From Sulfuriferula sp. AH1 (GTDB taxonomy: Bacteria; Pseudomonadota; Gammaproteobacteria; Burkholderiales; Sulfuriferulaceae), in contig NZ_CP021138.1 of the NCBI RefSeq assembly GCF_002162035.1, positions 1,302,001 to 1,366,000 of the forward strand: a DNA stretch of 64,000 nucleotides. Reading direction: 5' to 3'. Below are positions 27,043 through 37,257 of the stretch, piece after piece (position 1 is the stretch's first letter; each line of letters begins with the position of its first letter). The notes under the pieces are model-generated. The model made no database searches. It was not told where the DNA came from and saw only the letters and a list, made by a program, of their open reading frames with translations. The position numbers and the translations under genes were made by a program.

Positions 27043-28745
27043 GTCTGAGAATCGGGCGCGCTGCCTATGCCGAGATGTATGGCCCAACCGTTGGCGACAG
27101 GCTGCGTCTGGCTGATACCGAGCTGTGGATAGAGGTAGAGAAGGATTTCACCCTCTACGGCGAAGAAGTGAAATTCGGCGGTGGCAAGGTTATCCGCGAT
27201 GGCATGGGACAGAGCCAGCGTACTTACGCCCATGTGGTCGATACCGTGATTACCAATGCGCTGATCGTGGATCACTGGGGTATCGTCAAGGCTGATATCG
27301 GCATTAAATCCGGCCGTATCGTCGGCATCGGCAAGGCAGGCAATCCGGACATACAGTCCGGCGTCGACATCGTTATCGGCGCCAGCACCGAGATCATCGC
27401 CGGGGAAGGCTTGATCGTCACGGCGGGCGGCATCGATTCGCACATCCATTTCATCTGCCCGCAGCAAATCGAGGAAGCGCTGATGTCGGGGATAACCACC
27501 ATGCTCGGCGGCGGCACCGGCCCTGCCACGGGTACCAACGCGACAACTTGCACCTCGGGGCCGTGGTACATGCATCGCATGTTGCAGGCGGCGGATAGTT
27601 TCCCGATGAACCTGGGATTTCTCGGCAAGGGCAATGCCAGCCTGCCGGAGCCGCTGCGCGAACAGGTCGCCGCCGGGGCGATCGGGCTGAAACTGCATGA
27701 AGACTGGGGCACTACACCGGCAGCGATCGATAACTGTCTGGCAGTCGCCGACGAAATGGATGTGCAGGTCGCCATCCACACCGACACCCTGAACGAATCC
27801 GGCTTTGTCGAAACTACGCTGGCGGCGTTCAAGGGCCGGGCGATCCACACCTATCACACCGAGGGCGCAGGCGGCGGCCACGCGCCCGACATCATCAAGG
27901 CCTGCGGCGAGCTAAACGTGCTGCCGTCGTCCACCAACCCGACGCGCCCGTACACGGTCAACACTATAGACGAGCATCTGGATATGCTGATGGTGTGTCA
28001 TCATCTCGACCCCAATATCGCTGAAGACGTGGCTTTTGCCGAGTCGCGTATCCGCCGCGAGACCATTGCCGCCGAAGACATCCTGCACGACCTCGGCGCT
28101 TTCAGCATGATCTCCAGCGATTCGCAGGCGATGGGGCGGGTGGGCGAAGTCATCATGCGTACCTGGCAAACCGCGCACAAGATGAAAGTGCAGCGTGGCG
28201 CCCTGCCGGAAGACCACGCCAAGAAGGACAACCAGCGGGTGAAGCGCTACATTGCCAAATACACGATCAATCCGGCGATCACCCACGGTATCGCGCATGA
28301 AGTCGGCTCGGTGGAAGTGGGCAAGCTGGCCGATCTGGTGCTGTGGCGTCCGGCGTTCTTCGGTGTGAAGCCGTCGCTGATTATCAAGGGCGGCATGATT
28401 GCGGCAGCGGCGATGGGCGATCCCAATGCCTCGATCCCGACGCCCCAGCCGGTGCATTATCGGCAGATGTTCGGTGCCTACGGCAAGGCCTGTACTGCGA
28501 CCTCGGTGACTTTTGTGTCCGGGCTGGCCGCGCGCAGCGATCTGGCCGCGCAACTGGGGCTGGACAAACGCCTGGTGGCAGTGAGCGGCACGCGCACGGT
28601 GACCAAGCGGGATATGGTGCATAACGCGCTAATGCCGAAAATCGAAGTCGATCCCGAGACCTATGAAGTCAGGGCGGACGGTGAATTGCTCACCTGCGAA
28701 CCCGCCGACCTGTTGCCGATGGCGCAACGCTATTTCCTGTTCTGA
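27039..28745 (+). CDS. ureC: Urease alpha (catalytic) subunit
   Basis: 568 residues, the usual length. Catalytic nickel site is complete: [14 protein letters not shown] (two His ligands), [11 protein letters not shown] (Lys to be carbamylated), [13 protein letters not shown] and the mobile-flap region [14 protein letters not shown] with the catalytic histidines. Works in the cytosol as (UreABC)3 with nickel inserted by UreDEFG. Ten bases precede ureE. Confidence 0.98.
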   Translation: MSLRIGRAAYAEMYGPTVGDRLRLADTELWIEVEKDFTLYGEEVKFGGGKVIRDGMGQSQRTYAHVVDTVITNALIVDHWGIVKADIGIKSGRIVGIGKAGNPDIQSGVDIVIGASTEIIAGEGLIVTAGGIDSHIHFICPQQIEEALMSGITTMLGGGTGPATGTNATTCTSGPWYMHRMLQAADSFPMNLGFLGKGNASLPEPLREQVAAGAIGLKLHEDWGTTPAAIDNCLAVADEMDVQVAIHTDTLNESGFVETTLAAFKGRAIHTYHTEGAGGGHAPDIIKACGELNVLPSSTNPTRPYTVNTIDEHLDMLMVCHHLDPNIAEDVAFAESRIRRETIAAEDILHDLGAFSMISSDSQAMGRVGEVIMRTWQTAHKMKVQRGALPEDHAKKDNQRVKRYIAKYTINPAITHGIAHEVGSVEVGKLADLVLWRPAFFGVKPSLIIKGGMIAAAAMGDPNASIPTPQPVHYRQMFGAYGKACTATSVTFVSGLAARSDLAAQLGLDKRLVAVSGTRTVTKRDMVHNALMPKIEVDPETYEVRADGELLTCEPADLLPMAQRYFLF

Positions 28746-28754
28746 GTACAGTTT

Positions 28755-29234
28755 ATGTTATTGATTGAGCAATTCTGCAGCACAGCACAACCACCCGACG
28801 AGCAGCTGGTGCTGCCGTTCGAACGCAGGCAGAAGAGCCGCTTGCGCACCCGGCTGGCATCAGGCGAAGAAGTAGGGCTGTTCTTGCCTCGCGGCACCAT
28901 CTTGCGCGGCGGTGACTGCCTGCAAGGCAATGACGGCAGAGTTGTGCTGGTGGTGGCTGCGCCGGAGCCAAGTTTGCTGGTGACGGCCGCAATCGAACGT
29001 GACCTGGCCAGAGCAGCCTATCATCTGGGTAACCGGCATGTGCCGCTGCAAGTCGGCGATGGCTGGCTGCGGCTGGGTGCCGATTATGTGCTGAAAGACA
29101 TGCTGGACGGACTGGGCGTGCAGGTCAGCGAAGAAATTGCCCCGTTCGAACCCGAAGCGGGTGCCTATGGTGGTCATGTGCATAATCACGGCGATGAAGC
29201 CGGCCATAAAGGCATCATCCATGAATTTGACTGA
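28755..29234 (+). CDS. ureE: Urease accessory nickel chaperone UreE
   Basis: 159 residues with the UreE N-terminal domain ([20 protein letters not shown]) and the peptide-binding/nickel domain ([18 protein letters not shown]). The tail [19 protein letters not shown] is a modest His-rich nickel-binding end. Its last codons overlap the ureF start. Confidence 0.95.
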   Translation: MLLIEQFCSTAQPPDEQLVLPFERRQKSRLRTRLASGEEVGLFLPRGTILRGGDCLQGNDGRVVLVVAAPEPSLLVTAAIERDLARAAYHLGNRHVPLQVGDGWLRLGADYVLKDMLDGLGVQVSEEIAPFEPEAGAYGGHVHNHGDEAGHKGIIHEFD

Positions 29235-29907
29235 TTTATCACTGTTGCGGTTATTGCAATTGGCCAGCCCGATGCTGCCGGTGGGCGCATACAGCTATTC
29301 GCAAGGACTGGAGTGGGCAGTCGATCAGCGCATCGTGCATGACCGCGATTCAGCGCGGGTGTGGATCGGCGATGTGCTGCAATTCAATGTGGCGCGCTTT
29401 GAAGCGCCGTTGTTGCTGCGTTTATATCGTGCCTGGGAACACGATGATTTTGTTCAGCTCGCGCACTGGAACGAAGTGTTCTGCACATCGCGCGAAGCTG
29501 CGGAATTGCGCGCCGAAACCGAACAGATGGGTTATTCCATGCGCCGCCTGATGCAGGAGATGGGCGGCTTTGACGCTGCAAGACTGGATCAGTTGTCAAG
29601 GCTGGAGCCGCTGAGTTTCCCGGCCGCTTTTGGTTGCGCGGCGGTGTGCTGGAATATTCCGCCGGAAGCGATGGTTTCTGCCTATCTGTGGGCGTGGGTG
29701 GAAAATCAGGTCAGCGCTGCGATGAAGAGCATACCGGTCGGGCAAGTAGCGGGACAGCAGATTCTGGCTGAAATCGCGGCGCAACTGCCGCAGTTGGTAA
29801 ATGCCGTGATGGTCATGGCTGATGATGAAATCAGCAATTACGGACCGATGTTCGCGATAGCGTGCAGCCGGCATGAAACCCAGTACAGCCGGCTGTTCAG
29901 GTCATGA
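29221..29907 (+). CDS. ureF: Urease accessory protein UreF
   Basis: 228 residues from ATG 29221, which overlaps the ureE stop; a longer frame from 29137 lies inside ureE and its extra residues are not UreF-like. Marks: [24 protein letters not shown], and the conserved C-terminal region with GQ and [18 protein letters not shown]. Acts as the UreG-modulating partner in nickel insertion. Confidence 0.95.
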   Translation: MNLTDLSLLRLLQLASPMLPVGAYSYSQGLEWAVDQRIVHDRDSARVWIGDVLQFNVARFEAPLLLRLYRAWEHDDFVQLAHWNEVFCTSREAAELRAETEQMGYSMRRLMQEMGGFDAARLDQLSRLEPLSFPAAFGCAAVCWNIPPEAMVSAYLWAWVENQVSAAMKSIPVGQVAGQQILAEIAAQLPQLVNAVMVMADDEISNYGPMFAIACSRHETQYSRLFRS

Positions 29908-29963
29908 GCCGGGATGAAAAGCGTTCGTGGACAAAAGCGCTGTAAATTAAAAGGAAAATCATA

Positions 29964-30578
29964 ATGAACAATACCCAACCTCTGCGCGTCGGTATCGGCG
30001 GGCCGGTCGGTTCCGGCAAGACTGCATTGACCCTGGCGCTGTGTAAAAGCCTGCGCGACAAATACCAGCTGGGCGTCGTCACCAACGACATTTACACGCA
30101 GGAAGACGCGCAGTTTCTGGTGCGTAACGAAGCCTTGCTGCCGGAGCGCATCATCGGGGTGGAAACCGGCGGCTGTCCGCATACGGCGATTCGCGAGGAT
30201 GCCTCGATCAATCTGGAAGCGGTTGCGCGCCTGTCGCGTAAATTTACCGATCTGGACATTATTTTCGTCGAGAGCGGCGGCGATAATCTGTCAGCGACAT
30301 TCAGCCCCGAGCTATCCGATTTGACGCTGTATGTGATCGACGTTGCGGCAGGCGACAAGATTCCGCGCAAAGGCGGCCCGGGCATCACCAAATCCGACCT
30401 GCTCATCATCAACAAAATCGATCTGGCACCGATGGTCGGTGCTTCGCTGGAAGTGATGGACAGGGATGCCGCCAGAATGCGCGGCGAGCGGCCATTCGTT
30501 TTCAGCAATCTCAAGACCGGTCAAGGGCTGGACAGCATCATCCAGTTCATCGAGCAGAAGGGCCTGTTGAGGGATTAG
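29964..30578 (+). CDS. ureG: Urease accessory GTPase UreG
   Basis: 204 residues, SIMIBI-class GTPase: P-loop [13 protein letters not shown] near residue 12, [12 protein letters not shown], the metal-binding [14 protein letters not shown] (Cys-Pro-His) and [11 protein letters not shown]. It supplies GTP energy for nickel delivery. Last gene of ureDABCEFG; a weak GGCGG-CCGCC hairpin without T run follows at about 30578-30597. Confidence 0.97.
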   Translation: MNNTQPLRVGIGGPVGSGKTALTLALCKSLRDKYQLGVVTNDIYTQEDAQFLVRNEALLPERIIGVETGGCPHTAIREDASINLEAVARLSRKFTDLDIIFVESGGDNLSATFSPELSDLTLYVIDVAAGDKIPRKGGPGITKSDLLIINKIDLAPMVGASLEVMDRDAARMRGERPFVFSNLKTGQGLDSIIQFIEQKGLLRD

Positions 30579-30823
30579 GCGGACGTCATGCCGCCTGATT
30601 AACCGTTTCCAGGTGAAATCTGGCCATACTCAGCGAGTTTCACGCTGGCTCTGCGGCTGTCGCGTTCCTGAAGCGTTTTCTCCCAATTGAAACACCTGCG
30701 CACCAGCACTTTCATAGCGCACCGCTGCGAAATCCTGCACCAAAACAGGCCTTGTCCGAATGCCCTTGACCTCTATCCATTTACAAAACCCCGGTAAATC
30801 GGCTGTCCAGCCCGTTTTGCGCT

Positions 30824-30839
30824 TGGCATCAAAATTGCT
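30824..30839 (+). promoter_or_regulatory. Sigma54 promoter of glnK-amtB
   Basis: TGGCATCAAAATTGCT has the invariant GG and GC at sigma54 spacing, 80 bases before the glnK start. Several GCACC half-sites (about 30699-30705, 30718-30722 and 30737-30741) lie upstream where NtrC would bind, but no full dyad is clear. The stretch 30579-30918 contains no gene. Confidence 0.8.
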
Positions 30840-30918
30840 AATTGTTTCCCGTGGATAAATTTTGATTCACTTCTATTAACATTTTTTGGAGTCTTTCTTA
30901 AATTCGAGGGGAGAAGCA

Positions 30919-31257
30919 ATGAAACTTGTTACTGCGATTATCAAGCCGTTCAAGCTTGAAGAAGCACGCGATGCCTTATCCGCTATCGGCATACAGGGCA
31001 TTACGGTTACCGAAGTAAAGGGATTTGGCCGCCAGAAGGGGCACACCGAGTTCTATCGCGGTGCGGAGTACATGGTGCAATTCGTGCCCAAGATCAAGAT
31101 CGAGATCGCGATCACCGACGAGAAGCTGTCCCAGGTCATCGAGAGCATGGAAAAAACCTGCAAAACAGGTTCGATAGGCGACGGCAAGATTTTCGTTACC
31201 GATCTCGAAAAAGCAGTTCGCATCCGTACCGGCGAAACCGACATTGACGCACTTTAA
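30919..31257 (+). CDS. glnK: PII nitrogen regulatory protein GlnK
   Basis: 112 residues, the standard PII length from ATG 30919 (GGGGAGAAG upstream); 11 codons in front of it in the same frame are not PII-like. Marks: MKLVTAIIKPFKLEEARDAL, the T-loop FGRQKGHTEFYRGAEYMVQF with the uridylylated Tyr51, and IGDGKIFV. Senses 2-oxoglutarate, ATP/ADP and glutamine and blocks AmtB when nitrogen is plentiful. Twelve bases separate it from amtB, the classic glnK-amtB pair. Confidence 0.96.
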   Translation: MKLVTAIIKPFKLEEARDALSAIGIQGITVTEVKGFGRQKGHTEFYRGAEYMVQFVPKIKIEIAITDEKLSQVIESMEKTCKTGSIGDGKIFVTDLEKAVRIRTGETDIDAL

Positions 31258-31269
31258 GGGAGCAGATAG

Positions 31270-32574
31270 ATGAACAAGATGTTAACGAATCGTGTCCTGC
31301 CGGCATTGGGCCTGCTGGGATACAGCACCATGAGCCTTGCCGCTGACGCGCCCAGGATGGATGGCGCCAGCACTGCCTGGATGATTACCGCGACCGTGCT
31401 GGTGATATTGATGACGATACCGGGGCTGGGGCTGTTTTACGGCGGCCTGGTGCGCACCAAGAACATGCTGTCGATACTGACTCAGGTATTCATTACCTTT
31501 TCCCTGCTCTCGGTGCTGTGGGCCTTGTATGGCTACAGTCTGGCCTTTACCACTGGCGGCGAGATGAATTCGATCGTGGGCGGACTGAGCAAGTCGTTCC
31601 TGTCCGGCGTCAGCAAGGATTCGCTCACCGGCGTCATTCCTGAATACGTGTACCTGACTTTCCAGATGACCTTTGCGGCCATCACCCCTGCGCTGATTAT
31701 CGGCGGTTTCGCCGAGCGCATGAAATTCTCGGCGATATTGCTGTTCATGGCCGGCTGGCTCACGCTGGTGTATGCGCCTATCGCGCATATGGTGTGGGGC
31801 GGCGGCTGGCTGCAAGGCATGGGCACGATGGACTTTGCCGGCGGCACCGTGGTGCATATTAACGCCGGTATCGCCGCGCTGGTCGGCGCGCTGGTGCTCG
31901 GCAAACGCGTCGGCTTCGGCAGGGAATCCATGTCGCCGCACAGCCTGACCATGACCATGATAGGCGGTTCGCTGCTGTGGGTAGGCTGGTTCGGTTTCAA
32001 TGTGGGCAGCGAGCTGGCGGTGGACAGCACCGCAGGCATGGTGCTGCTCAATACCCAGCTGGCGACGGCTGCCGCCGCAATGGGCTGGCTGTTCGTCGAA
32101 TGGATCATCAAGGGCAAGCCCAGCATGCTGGGCGGCGTTTCCGGTGCGATCACCGGGCTGGTGGCCATCACTCCGGCCTGCGGGTTTGTTGGCCCCATGG
32201 GCAGCATCGTGCTGGGTATCGTCGCTGCCGCTATCTGCTTCTGGTCAACCTCCAGCCTGAAAAACTGGCTGGGCTACGACGATTCGCTGGATGTGTTCGG
32301 CATCCACGGCATCGGCGGCATCGTTGGCGCGATCGGCACCGGTTTCCTCGCGTCCACCACTTTCGGCGGTGTCGGTTACGCTGCCGGGGTAAGCATGGGC
32401 GAACAGGTGCTCAAGCAATTGACAGCGACCGGCACCACCCTGATCTGGTCGGGCGTAATCAGCTTCATCCTGTTCAAAGTGATCGACATGGCTATCGGCC
32501 TGCGCGTGACCGAAGACAACGAACGCGAGGGGCTGGACATCACCGAGCACGGCGAGAAGGCTTATAACCACTGA
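31270..32574 (+). CDS. amtB: Ammonium transporter AmtB
   Basis: 434 residues with a cleavable-looking N-terminal segment (LAADAP) and eleven helices. Marks: PGLGLFYGGLVRTKNMLS, the pore motif FAGGTVVHINAGIAALVGAL with the first pore His, and DSLDVFGIHGIGGIVGAIGTG with the second. Takes up ammonium that leaks from or is released by the amide and urea pathways. AGGGAG precedes its ATG; a strong bidirectional terminator follows. Confidence 0.97.
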   Translation: MNKMLTNRVLPALGLLGYSTMSLAADAPRMDGASTAWMITATVLVILMTIPGLGLFYGGLVRTKNMLSILTQVFITFSLLSVLWALYGYSLAFTTGGEMNSIVGGLSKSFLSGVSKDSLTGVIPEYVYLTFQMTFAAITPALIIGGFAERMKFSAILLFMAGWLTLVYAPIAHMVWGGGWLQGMGTMDFAGGTVVHINAGIAALVGALVLGKRVGFGRESMSPHSLTMTMIGGSLLWVGWFGFNVGSELAVDSTAGMVLLNTQLATAAAAMGWLFVEWIIKGKPSMLGGVSGAITGLVAITPACGFVGPMGSIVLGIVAAAICFWSTSSLKNWLGYDDSLDVFGIHGIGGIVGAIGTGFLASTTFGGVGYAAGVSMGEQVLKQLTATGTTLIWSGVISFILFKVIDMAIGLRVTEDNEREGLDITEHGEKAYNH

Positions 32575-32597
32575 TCCGGAATTGACAGCCGGATTGC

Positions 32598-32629
32598 AAA
32601 GGAGGCGCATTGATTGCGCCTCCTTTTTT
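32598..32629. terminator. Strong bidirectional terminator between amtB and batD
   Basis: AAAGGAGGCGCA (32598-32609) is an exact inverted repeat of TGCGCCTCCTTT (32615-32626), followed by T's on the plus strand and preceded by A's, so it can end both converging operons. Confidence 0.9.
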
Positions 32630-32655
32630 ATGCTTCGCCGCAGGCAAAGTCTGAT

Positions 32656-34437
32656 CTACGGATATAACGGGGCCAGTCCCTCATCCGTTCGCGCATCAGG
32701 TTTGTCCTTGCCGGACAGCGATGGCAGCGCTTCCAGCAAGGGCTGCCCCTGCCATTTACCGCCCGTATAACAGGCGCGGTCGAGCTGCTGCAGCAAAGGT
32801 TCGAGTACCGGTTCGCCGATGCGTGCTGCGATGGATTTGATGCCGATAGGCGGATCATCCGGCCAGGCAGTGTGCGCCCAGGCCAGCAGTTGGCGGCGTG
32901 CCGTTTGCGGGTCATTCTCCCGGCAGGCTTGCTGGAAGGCTTTGCGCGCCTGGTTCGAATCGGGCATGGCAGGCAGAATCGGCTCCTGCCGCTTGCGCTG
33001 GCCTGACATGGCGCCATTGTTGCGCCGTTTTCTTTGCCACAGGACGAGCATGGTTCCTAGCCACAGCAGCGCCAGAGCGAGACTTATCAGCGGCCACAGA
33101 TAGCCTGGCGGAATGGCAGGTGCAGGATTTGCCGGGTGCGAGGAGGGGGCTGCGCCTCTCTGTGTGGAATCTGCGGCACGCGGCAGCGGCGGCGTCTTTC
33201 CGGCGGAAGCGTCAGCCGCACCGGGCAGGATTTCGAGTGCATGTTCACTCAGGTCGATCCTGCGCTGAACATTTTTGGCAGTGTCCCACCAGTACAGATG
33301 CATGGCGGGTATGACATAGCGGCCGGCCTGACTGGCGATAATGGCGATATCCTGGTCGCGCGTGCCGAGTACGCTGCTTCCTTGCACGTTGTCATTCAGT
33401 TTCGCCTGATCCGGATAGGCGCGCAGACCGTTCGGCAGGGTCATCAGCTGGCTCAGATCGGGCAGCTGGGAAGCGGTCAGTCCCAGTGCTTCAAGGTGCA
33501 GATGCAGTGTGATCGGGTCGCTGGCATGAAATGTGCCGCTGGCGGGCTGCAGCGTCTCCGTCAGGGTGACATTCTGCGCCGGCAGCCAGTCCTGATTGGC
33601 GTTGGCGGCAGGGCGCGGGCGCACGTTCAGCGCTAGCTGGTCACCCTGGATGCGTATCGGCCGGGTGGCGTTCATCATGCCTGCGAACGGGGTGTGGCCG
33701 AAGGCATTGCCGAAGAACGGATCAGCCGCAAAAGGGTCGGCATTACTACTATCCGGCACCTGGGCGTCCAGCACCGGCCCATCGAGCTTGATCGCGCCGC
33801 TGCGCTGCGAGAACAGCAGGTATTTGCGCTCTACCATCTGGTATTCCCGGCCGTGATACGACTCGCTGGTCTGTCTGTCCTTGCCCAGCTGCTGAATCAG
33901 CACGTCGTTGTTGGGCTGCAGTTCGAGGCTGGCCTGATACAGCGGCTCGTCGACATAAAGCTTGACGGTAAGCGTGACCGCGGCCTGGACGTAGGGCTGT
34001 TTCTGGTCCAGCGAGGTGACGATGAAGACATGGGCGTTACCGGCGGATGCCGCATTCCCCGGCTGGGTGCTGGTGCTGTTGCCGCCCACGGTCAGCGTCA
34101 GCGCAGGAGATGACTGGCTGCCCCATTGCAAAGCCGGTATCACGATCTTGCCGCCGTGCTTCGGCATCAGCGTCAGGTTCATCTGGGTCTGCGCGGACAT
34201 CTTGCCGTTGACGATCTGGATGCTGGAACCGGTGCTGCGGCCGACTATGTCGAAATCCTGCCTGAGCGCGCCCAGATCCGGCTGGCTGTCGGTCTGGCCG
34301 TCGTGCTGCAAGGTGAGCTGAACCGCTTCGCCTGCGCCCACCTGGCTGCGGTCAAGCGAGGCGAGGACCGCAGCTTCGGCGGACAGACTGAGGCTGGAAA
34401 ACAACAATGCAATAACGATAAGGCGGACGTTTCTCAT
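32656..34437 (-). CDS. BatD-family membrane-anchored protein
   Basis: 593 residues from ATG 34437 (a longer frame adds a non-conserved stretch inside the neighbour). Signal peptide ends near SAEA. The long periplasmic part has repeated beta domains (QVGAGEAVQLTLQHDG, FEIVGRSTGSS-like opening here DFDIVGRSTGSSIQIVNGKM), typical of BatD/oxygen-tolerance proteins, and one helix near residues 450-470 (GYLWPLISLALALLWLGTML) before a cytosolic tail. Last gene of a seven-gene MoxR operon thought to maintain envelope proteins or activate a metalloenzyme under stress. Confidence 0.85.
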   Translation of the reverse strand: MRNVRLIVIALLFSSLSLSAEAAVLASLDRSQVGAGEAVQLTLQHDGQTDSQPDLGALRQDFDIVGRSTGSSIQIVNGKMSAQTQMNLTLMPKHGGKIVIPALQWGSQSSPALTLTVGGNSTSTQPGNAASAGNAHVFIVTSLDQKQPYVQAAVTLTVKLYVDEPLYQASLELQPNNDVLIQQLGKDRQTSESYHGREYQMVERKYLLFSQRSGAIKLDGPVLDAQVPDSSNADPFAADPFFGNAFGHTPFAGMMNATRPIRIQGDQLALNVRPRPAANANQDWLPAQNVTLTETLQPASGTFHASDPITLHLHLEALGLTASQLPDLSQLMTLPNGLRAYPDQAKLNDNVQGSSVLGTRDQDIAIIASQAGRYVIPAMHLYWWDTAKNVQRRIDLSEHALEILPGAADASAGKTPPLPRAADSTQRGAAPSSHPANPAPAIPPGYLWPLISLALALLWLGTMLVLWQRKRRNNGAMSGQRKRQEPILPAMPDSNQARKAFQQACRENDPQTARRQLLAWAHTAWPDDPPIGIKSIAARIGEPVLEPLLQQLDRACYTGGKWQGQPLLEALPSLSGKDKPDARTDEGLAPLYP

Positions 34438-34439
34438 GG

Positions 34440-35315
34440 TTACCTTTCCTGCTGTCGTATCATGTGCTCGATCATGAATTTGCGCCGCAACAGCCCGCCG
34501 GGATCGTCGGGGATGCTGCGCAGCCATTGTTCCTGGGCGAGTTTCTTCTCGCTGACAGGGGCATCGGCGGGGAAGGCCCGCTGACCGCTCGCAGCATCGT
34601 TACGGGCTTGAGCCGGGGCAGGTTGCGGCTGGCCTTGGGGCTGGCCGCCCGGATTGGAAGGATGGGCTGACGCGGATTGCGGCTGTCCTTGCTGCTGTTG
34701 CGACTGCGCGCCTGTCTGCCCGTCCTTGTCGCTGTCTTTATTCGGCTCGGCGTTGTTATGCTGATCGCCTTTGCCCGGCTTCGAGTTCGCGTTCGGGGAA
34801 GATGGCTGCCGGGAGCCGTTTTGCTTGTTCGCGTCTTTGTTGCTGCCGGATTGGTTCTGGCTGTTTTTGTTGTCCTTGCCGGAACCGGCGTTTTTATTCG
34901 GGGCCGGCTTGGGCGGGGGCGGCTGTTTTTTCAATGCCTGCATCACCAGATCGCGGTTGCGGCGTGCATCCCTGTTCTTCGGATCGAGCGCCAATGCTGC
35001 GTCATAGGCCTTGATCGCATCCTGCAGCTGACCGGCATGAGCCAGCGCGTTACCGCGGTTGTAGTGGCTTGTGCTGTTGTTGAAAGCGCTGAAATCCTGC
35101 GCTGCGCGCTGATAATCGCCAGCCTGCAATTCGGCATAAGCCTTATGCTGCGGATCGGCGTAGGTACGGGCCGCCGCTGCGGCATTGCCCTGTCGCATCA
35201 GATGTTCGCCGCGCTGATTGGCGTTGTGCCACAAGCTGTCCCAGAAATCATTGGCGCTGGCGCCAGACGCCCAGGCCAGCATCGCCGCCAGTAACATGCC
35301 GCGTATCATAGCCAT
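34440..35315 (-). CDS. TPR protein with long Gln/Asn/Pro/Lys-rich tail (BatC/E-like)
   Basis: 291 residues: signal peptide (cleavage near ASA-ND), about two tetratricopeptide repeats at 45-125 (YNRGNALAHAGQLQDAIKAYDAAL), then a highly biased, probably unfolded stretch of about 115 residues (130-245) built from P, N, Q, K, G and S. A short conserved-looking end (EQWLRSIPDDPGGLLRRKF) matches Bat operon TPR proteins. Overlaps the upstream VWA gene by 10 bases; three bases separate it from batD. Confidence 0.82.
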   Translation of the reverse strand: MAMIRGMLLAAMLAWASGASANDFWDSLWHNANQRGEHLMRQGNAAAAARTYADPQHKAYAELQAGDYQRAAQDFSAFNNSTSHYNRGNALAHAGQLQDAIKAYDAALALDPKNRDARRNRDLVMQALKKQPPPPKPAPNKNAGSGKDNKNSQNQSGSNKDANKQNGSRQPSSPNANSKPGKGDQHNNAEPNKDSDKDGQTGAQSQQQQGQPQSASAHPSNPGGQPQGQPQPAPAQARNDAASGQRAFPADAPVSEKKLAQEQWLRSIPDDPGGLLRRKFMIEHMIRQQER

Positions 35316-36292
35316 CCCCGCCTTGCCAGCAGTGCGGCTACCAGAAGCAGTAGCGGCAGCAGCCAGACGCCGCCGTCCAGCCAGTGCACGACGCTGACGT
35401 TGTTCGCGGCTCTGGCTTTTCCGCTGTGCGCTGCGGCAGTCTGCAGATCGTCGATCAGCGTCGGCAGCTGGTCAAGATCGACGTAAACGCCGCCGCCCAT
35501 CGTGGCCAACTGGCGCAATTGATCGGTATCCAGCCGGACGAGTTTCAACTGGCCATGCGCATCCTGGGCAAAGCCGCTATCGGCCTGATTGACCGGCGCG
35601 CCGGCTTTGGTGCCGATCCCCACCACATTGACCGTCATGCCTTGCGCTCGGAGTTTTTGGGCTGCGCCGAAAGCCGCGGACGGATCGGCAAAGCCGTCGG
35701 TGAGCACCACGATCTGGCCGTTTTTGCTGCCGCTCCGGGTCAGGAGTTCGCGCGCCTGATCCAGCGCCGGGGTCAGATTGTCTCCGGCGCTCGGCATGAT
35801 GTCGGGATTCAGCGGCGGCAGCAGCGTGCGTATCGTGGCGACGTCGTCGGTCATCGGCGTGACCGTGTACGGTTCATCGCTGAATGCCACCAGACCGACC
35901 CGCGCATCCTCCGCGGCATTGAGAATATCGTCCAGCGCATAGCGTGCGCGCGTATAGCGATTCGGCGTCAGATCGGTAGCCGCCATCGAGGGGGACAGGT
36001 CCAGCACCAGCGCCCATGCCTCGTTGCCGCGATAGGCGGCAGAGGGCAGCTGCTGCCAGCTGGGTCCGGTCAGTGCCAGCACGGCCAGGGTCCACGCCAG
36101 CGCCAGCCAGGGCCATGGCGTCCGGCTGCGTTTGCCGCCGCCGTCCAGTAACAGCCCCGACAACAGCTCTGTATCGACGAGCCCGGCCCAATTGCCGTTG
36201 TTGTCGCGGTGGCGAGCCAGCCAGTAGCTCAGCCCCCATAGCAGCGGCAGCGCCAGCAGCCAGGCGGGGCGCAGAAAATGGAAATGGTGCAT
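35306..36292 (-). CDS. VWA-domain membrane protein, BatB-like
   Basis: 328 residues starting at ATG 36292 in a TAATG overlap with the upstream gene, with GGAG 6 bases before it. Layout: a helix near the N-terminus (LRPAWLLALPLLWGLSYWL), a second near 45-60, a VWA domain from about 75 with MIDAS VLDLSPSMAATDL (DxSxS form D-L-S-P-S), and a C-terminal helix (GGVWLLPLLLLVAALLA). Paired with the BatA-like gene above. Confidence 0.87.
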   Translation of the reverse strand: MHHFHFLRPAWLLALPLLWGLSYWLARHRDNNGNWAGLVDTELLSGLLLDGGGKRSRTPWPWLALAWTLAVLALTGPSWQQLPSAAYRGNEAWALVLDLSPSMAATDLTPNRYTRARYALDDILNAAEDARVGLVAFSDEPYTVTPMTDDVATIRTLLPPLNPDIMPSAGDNLTPALDQARELLTRSGSKNGQIVVLTDGFADPSAAFGAAQKLRAQGMTVNVVGIGTKAGAPVNQADSGFAQDAHGQLKLVRLDTDQLRQLATMGGGVYVDLDQLPTLIDDLQTAAAHSGKARAANNVSVVHWLDGGVWLLPLLLLVAALLARRGWL

Positions 36293-37257
36293 TAGCTCCA
36301 TCTGCGGCCTCTCCATAATACGGCAGGCAGGCTGAGCAGCAACGCTGCGCCCAGCGGCCATGGGAACCATTCATCGCGCGGACGATACCATTGCGCCTTT
36401 GCGGCGCTGGGTTCGAGCTTGTCGATGCGGGCGTACACATCTTCGAGCGCATCGGCATCCGTGGCACGGAAATATTCGCCGCCCGTGATCTGGGCGATGC
36501 GTTTGAGGGTGTCTTCGTCGAGATCGCCGCCCAGGCCCATGAACTCGGATTGCGACTCGGAACCTACCCCGATGGTGTAGATGCGCAGACCCGCTGCTGC
36601 AGCCAGCCTGGCGGCTTCATCCGGCGGCATCGCACCGGCATTGCTGCTGCCGTCGGTAAGCAGGATCAGCACCGTGTCGCCCTTGTGCGGCGTTTTGCCG
36701 GGGTCGCTGCGCAGCCGCTTGATGGCCAGGCCGATCGCATCGCCGATGGCCGTCTGTCTGCCGGCGATGCCGATCGCGGCCTCATTCAGAAACTGGCCGA
36801 CAGTATCCAGATCGGTGGTGAGCGGTGCTTGCAGGTAAGGGCGCGTGCCGAACAGGATAAGGCCTACCTGATCGCCGTGGCGGCGCTGGATGAAATCGCC
36901 GGCTACCTTCTGCACGACTTGCAGGCGGCTTAAGTCACCGGCCATGTCCGGGGTCGCCATCGACCCGGAGACATCCACCGCCAGCAGCAGACGCCGGCCG
37001 GTGGCCGGAACCGGCTGGGGGTCGCCCAGCCATTGCGGACGGGTGGCAGCGATTACCAGCAATAGCCAGACCAGTACAAACAACACCTTGCGCGGCGATG
37101 GCATGGTATGAACGAGCGCTGTCGTTCCGGCGCCGACCATAGCGGCAAAGGGCAGGAACAGCGCCGCCCCCTGCGGCTGTGCGGGCGGGAGCCAGTGTTT
37201 CAGCAGCCAGGGCAGCGGCAGCAGGAGCACCATCCAGGGCCATTCGAAATGGATCAT
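36292..37257 (-). CDS. VWA-domain membrane protein, BatA-like
   Basis: 321 residues from ATG 37257, which overlaps the upstream stop by 4 bases; the longer frame from 37647 is antisense-like shadow of the preceding gene. Two N-terminal helices, then a VWA domain with intact MIDAS LLAVDVSGSMATPDM, LILFGTRPYLQAPLTTD and LILLTDGSSNAGAM, and a C-terminal anchor. Member of the MoxR-linked aerotolerance-type operon. Confidence 0.88.
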   Translation of the reverse strand: MIHFEWPWMVLLLPLPWLLKHWLPPAQPQGAALFLPFAAMVGAGTTALVHTMPSPRKVLFVLVWLLLVIAATRPQWLGDPQPVPATGRRLLLAVDVSGSMATPDMAGDLSRLQVVQKVAGDFIQRRHGDQVGLILFGTRPYLQAPLTTDLDTVGQFLNEAAIGIAGRQTAIGDAIGLAIKRLRSDPGKTPHKGDTVLILLTDGSSNAGAMPPDEAARLAAAAGLRIYTIGVGSESQSEFMGLGGDLDEDTLKRIAQITGGEYFRATDADALEDVYARIDKLEPSAAKAQWYRPRDEWFPWPLGAALLLSLPAVLWRGRRWS

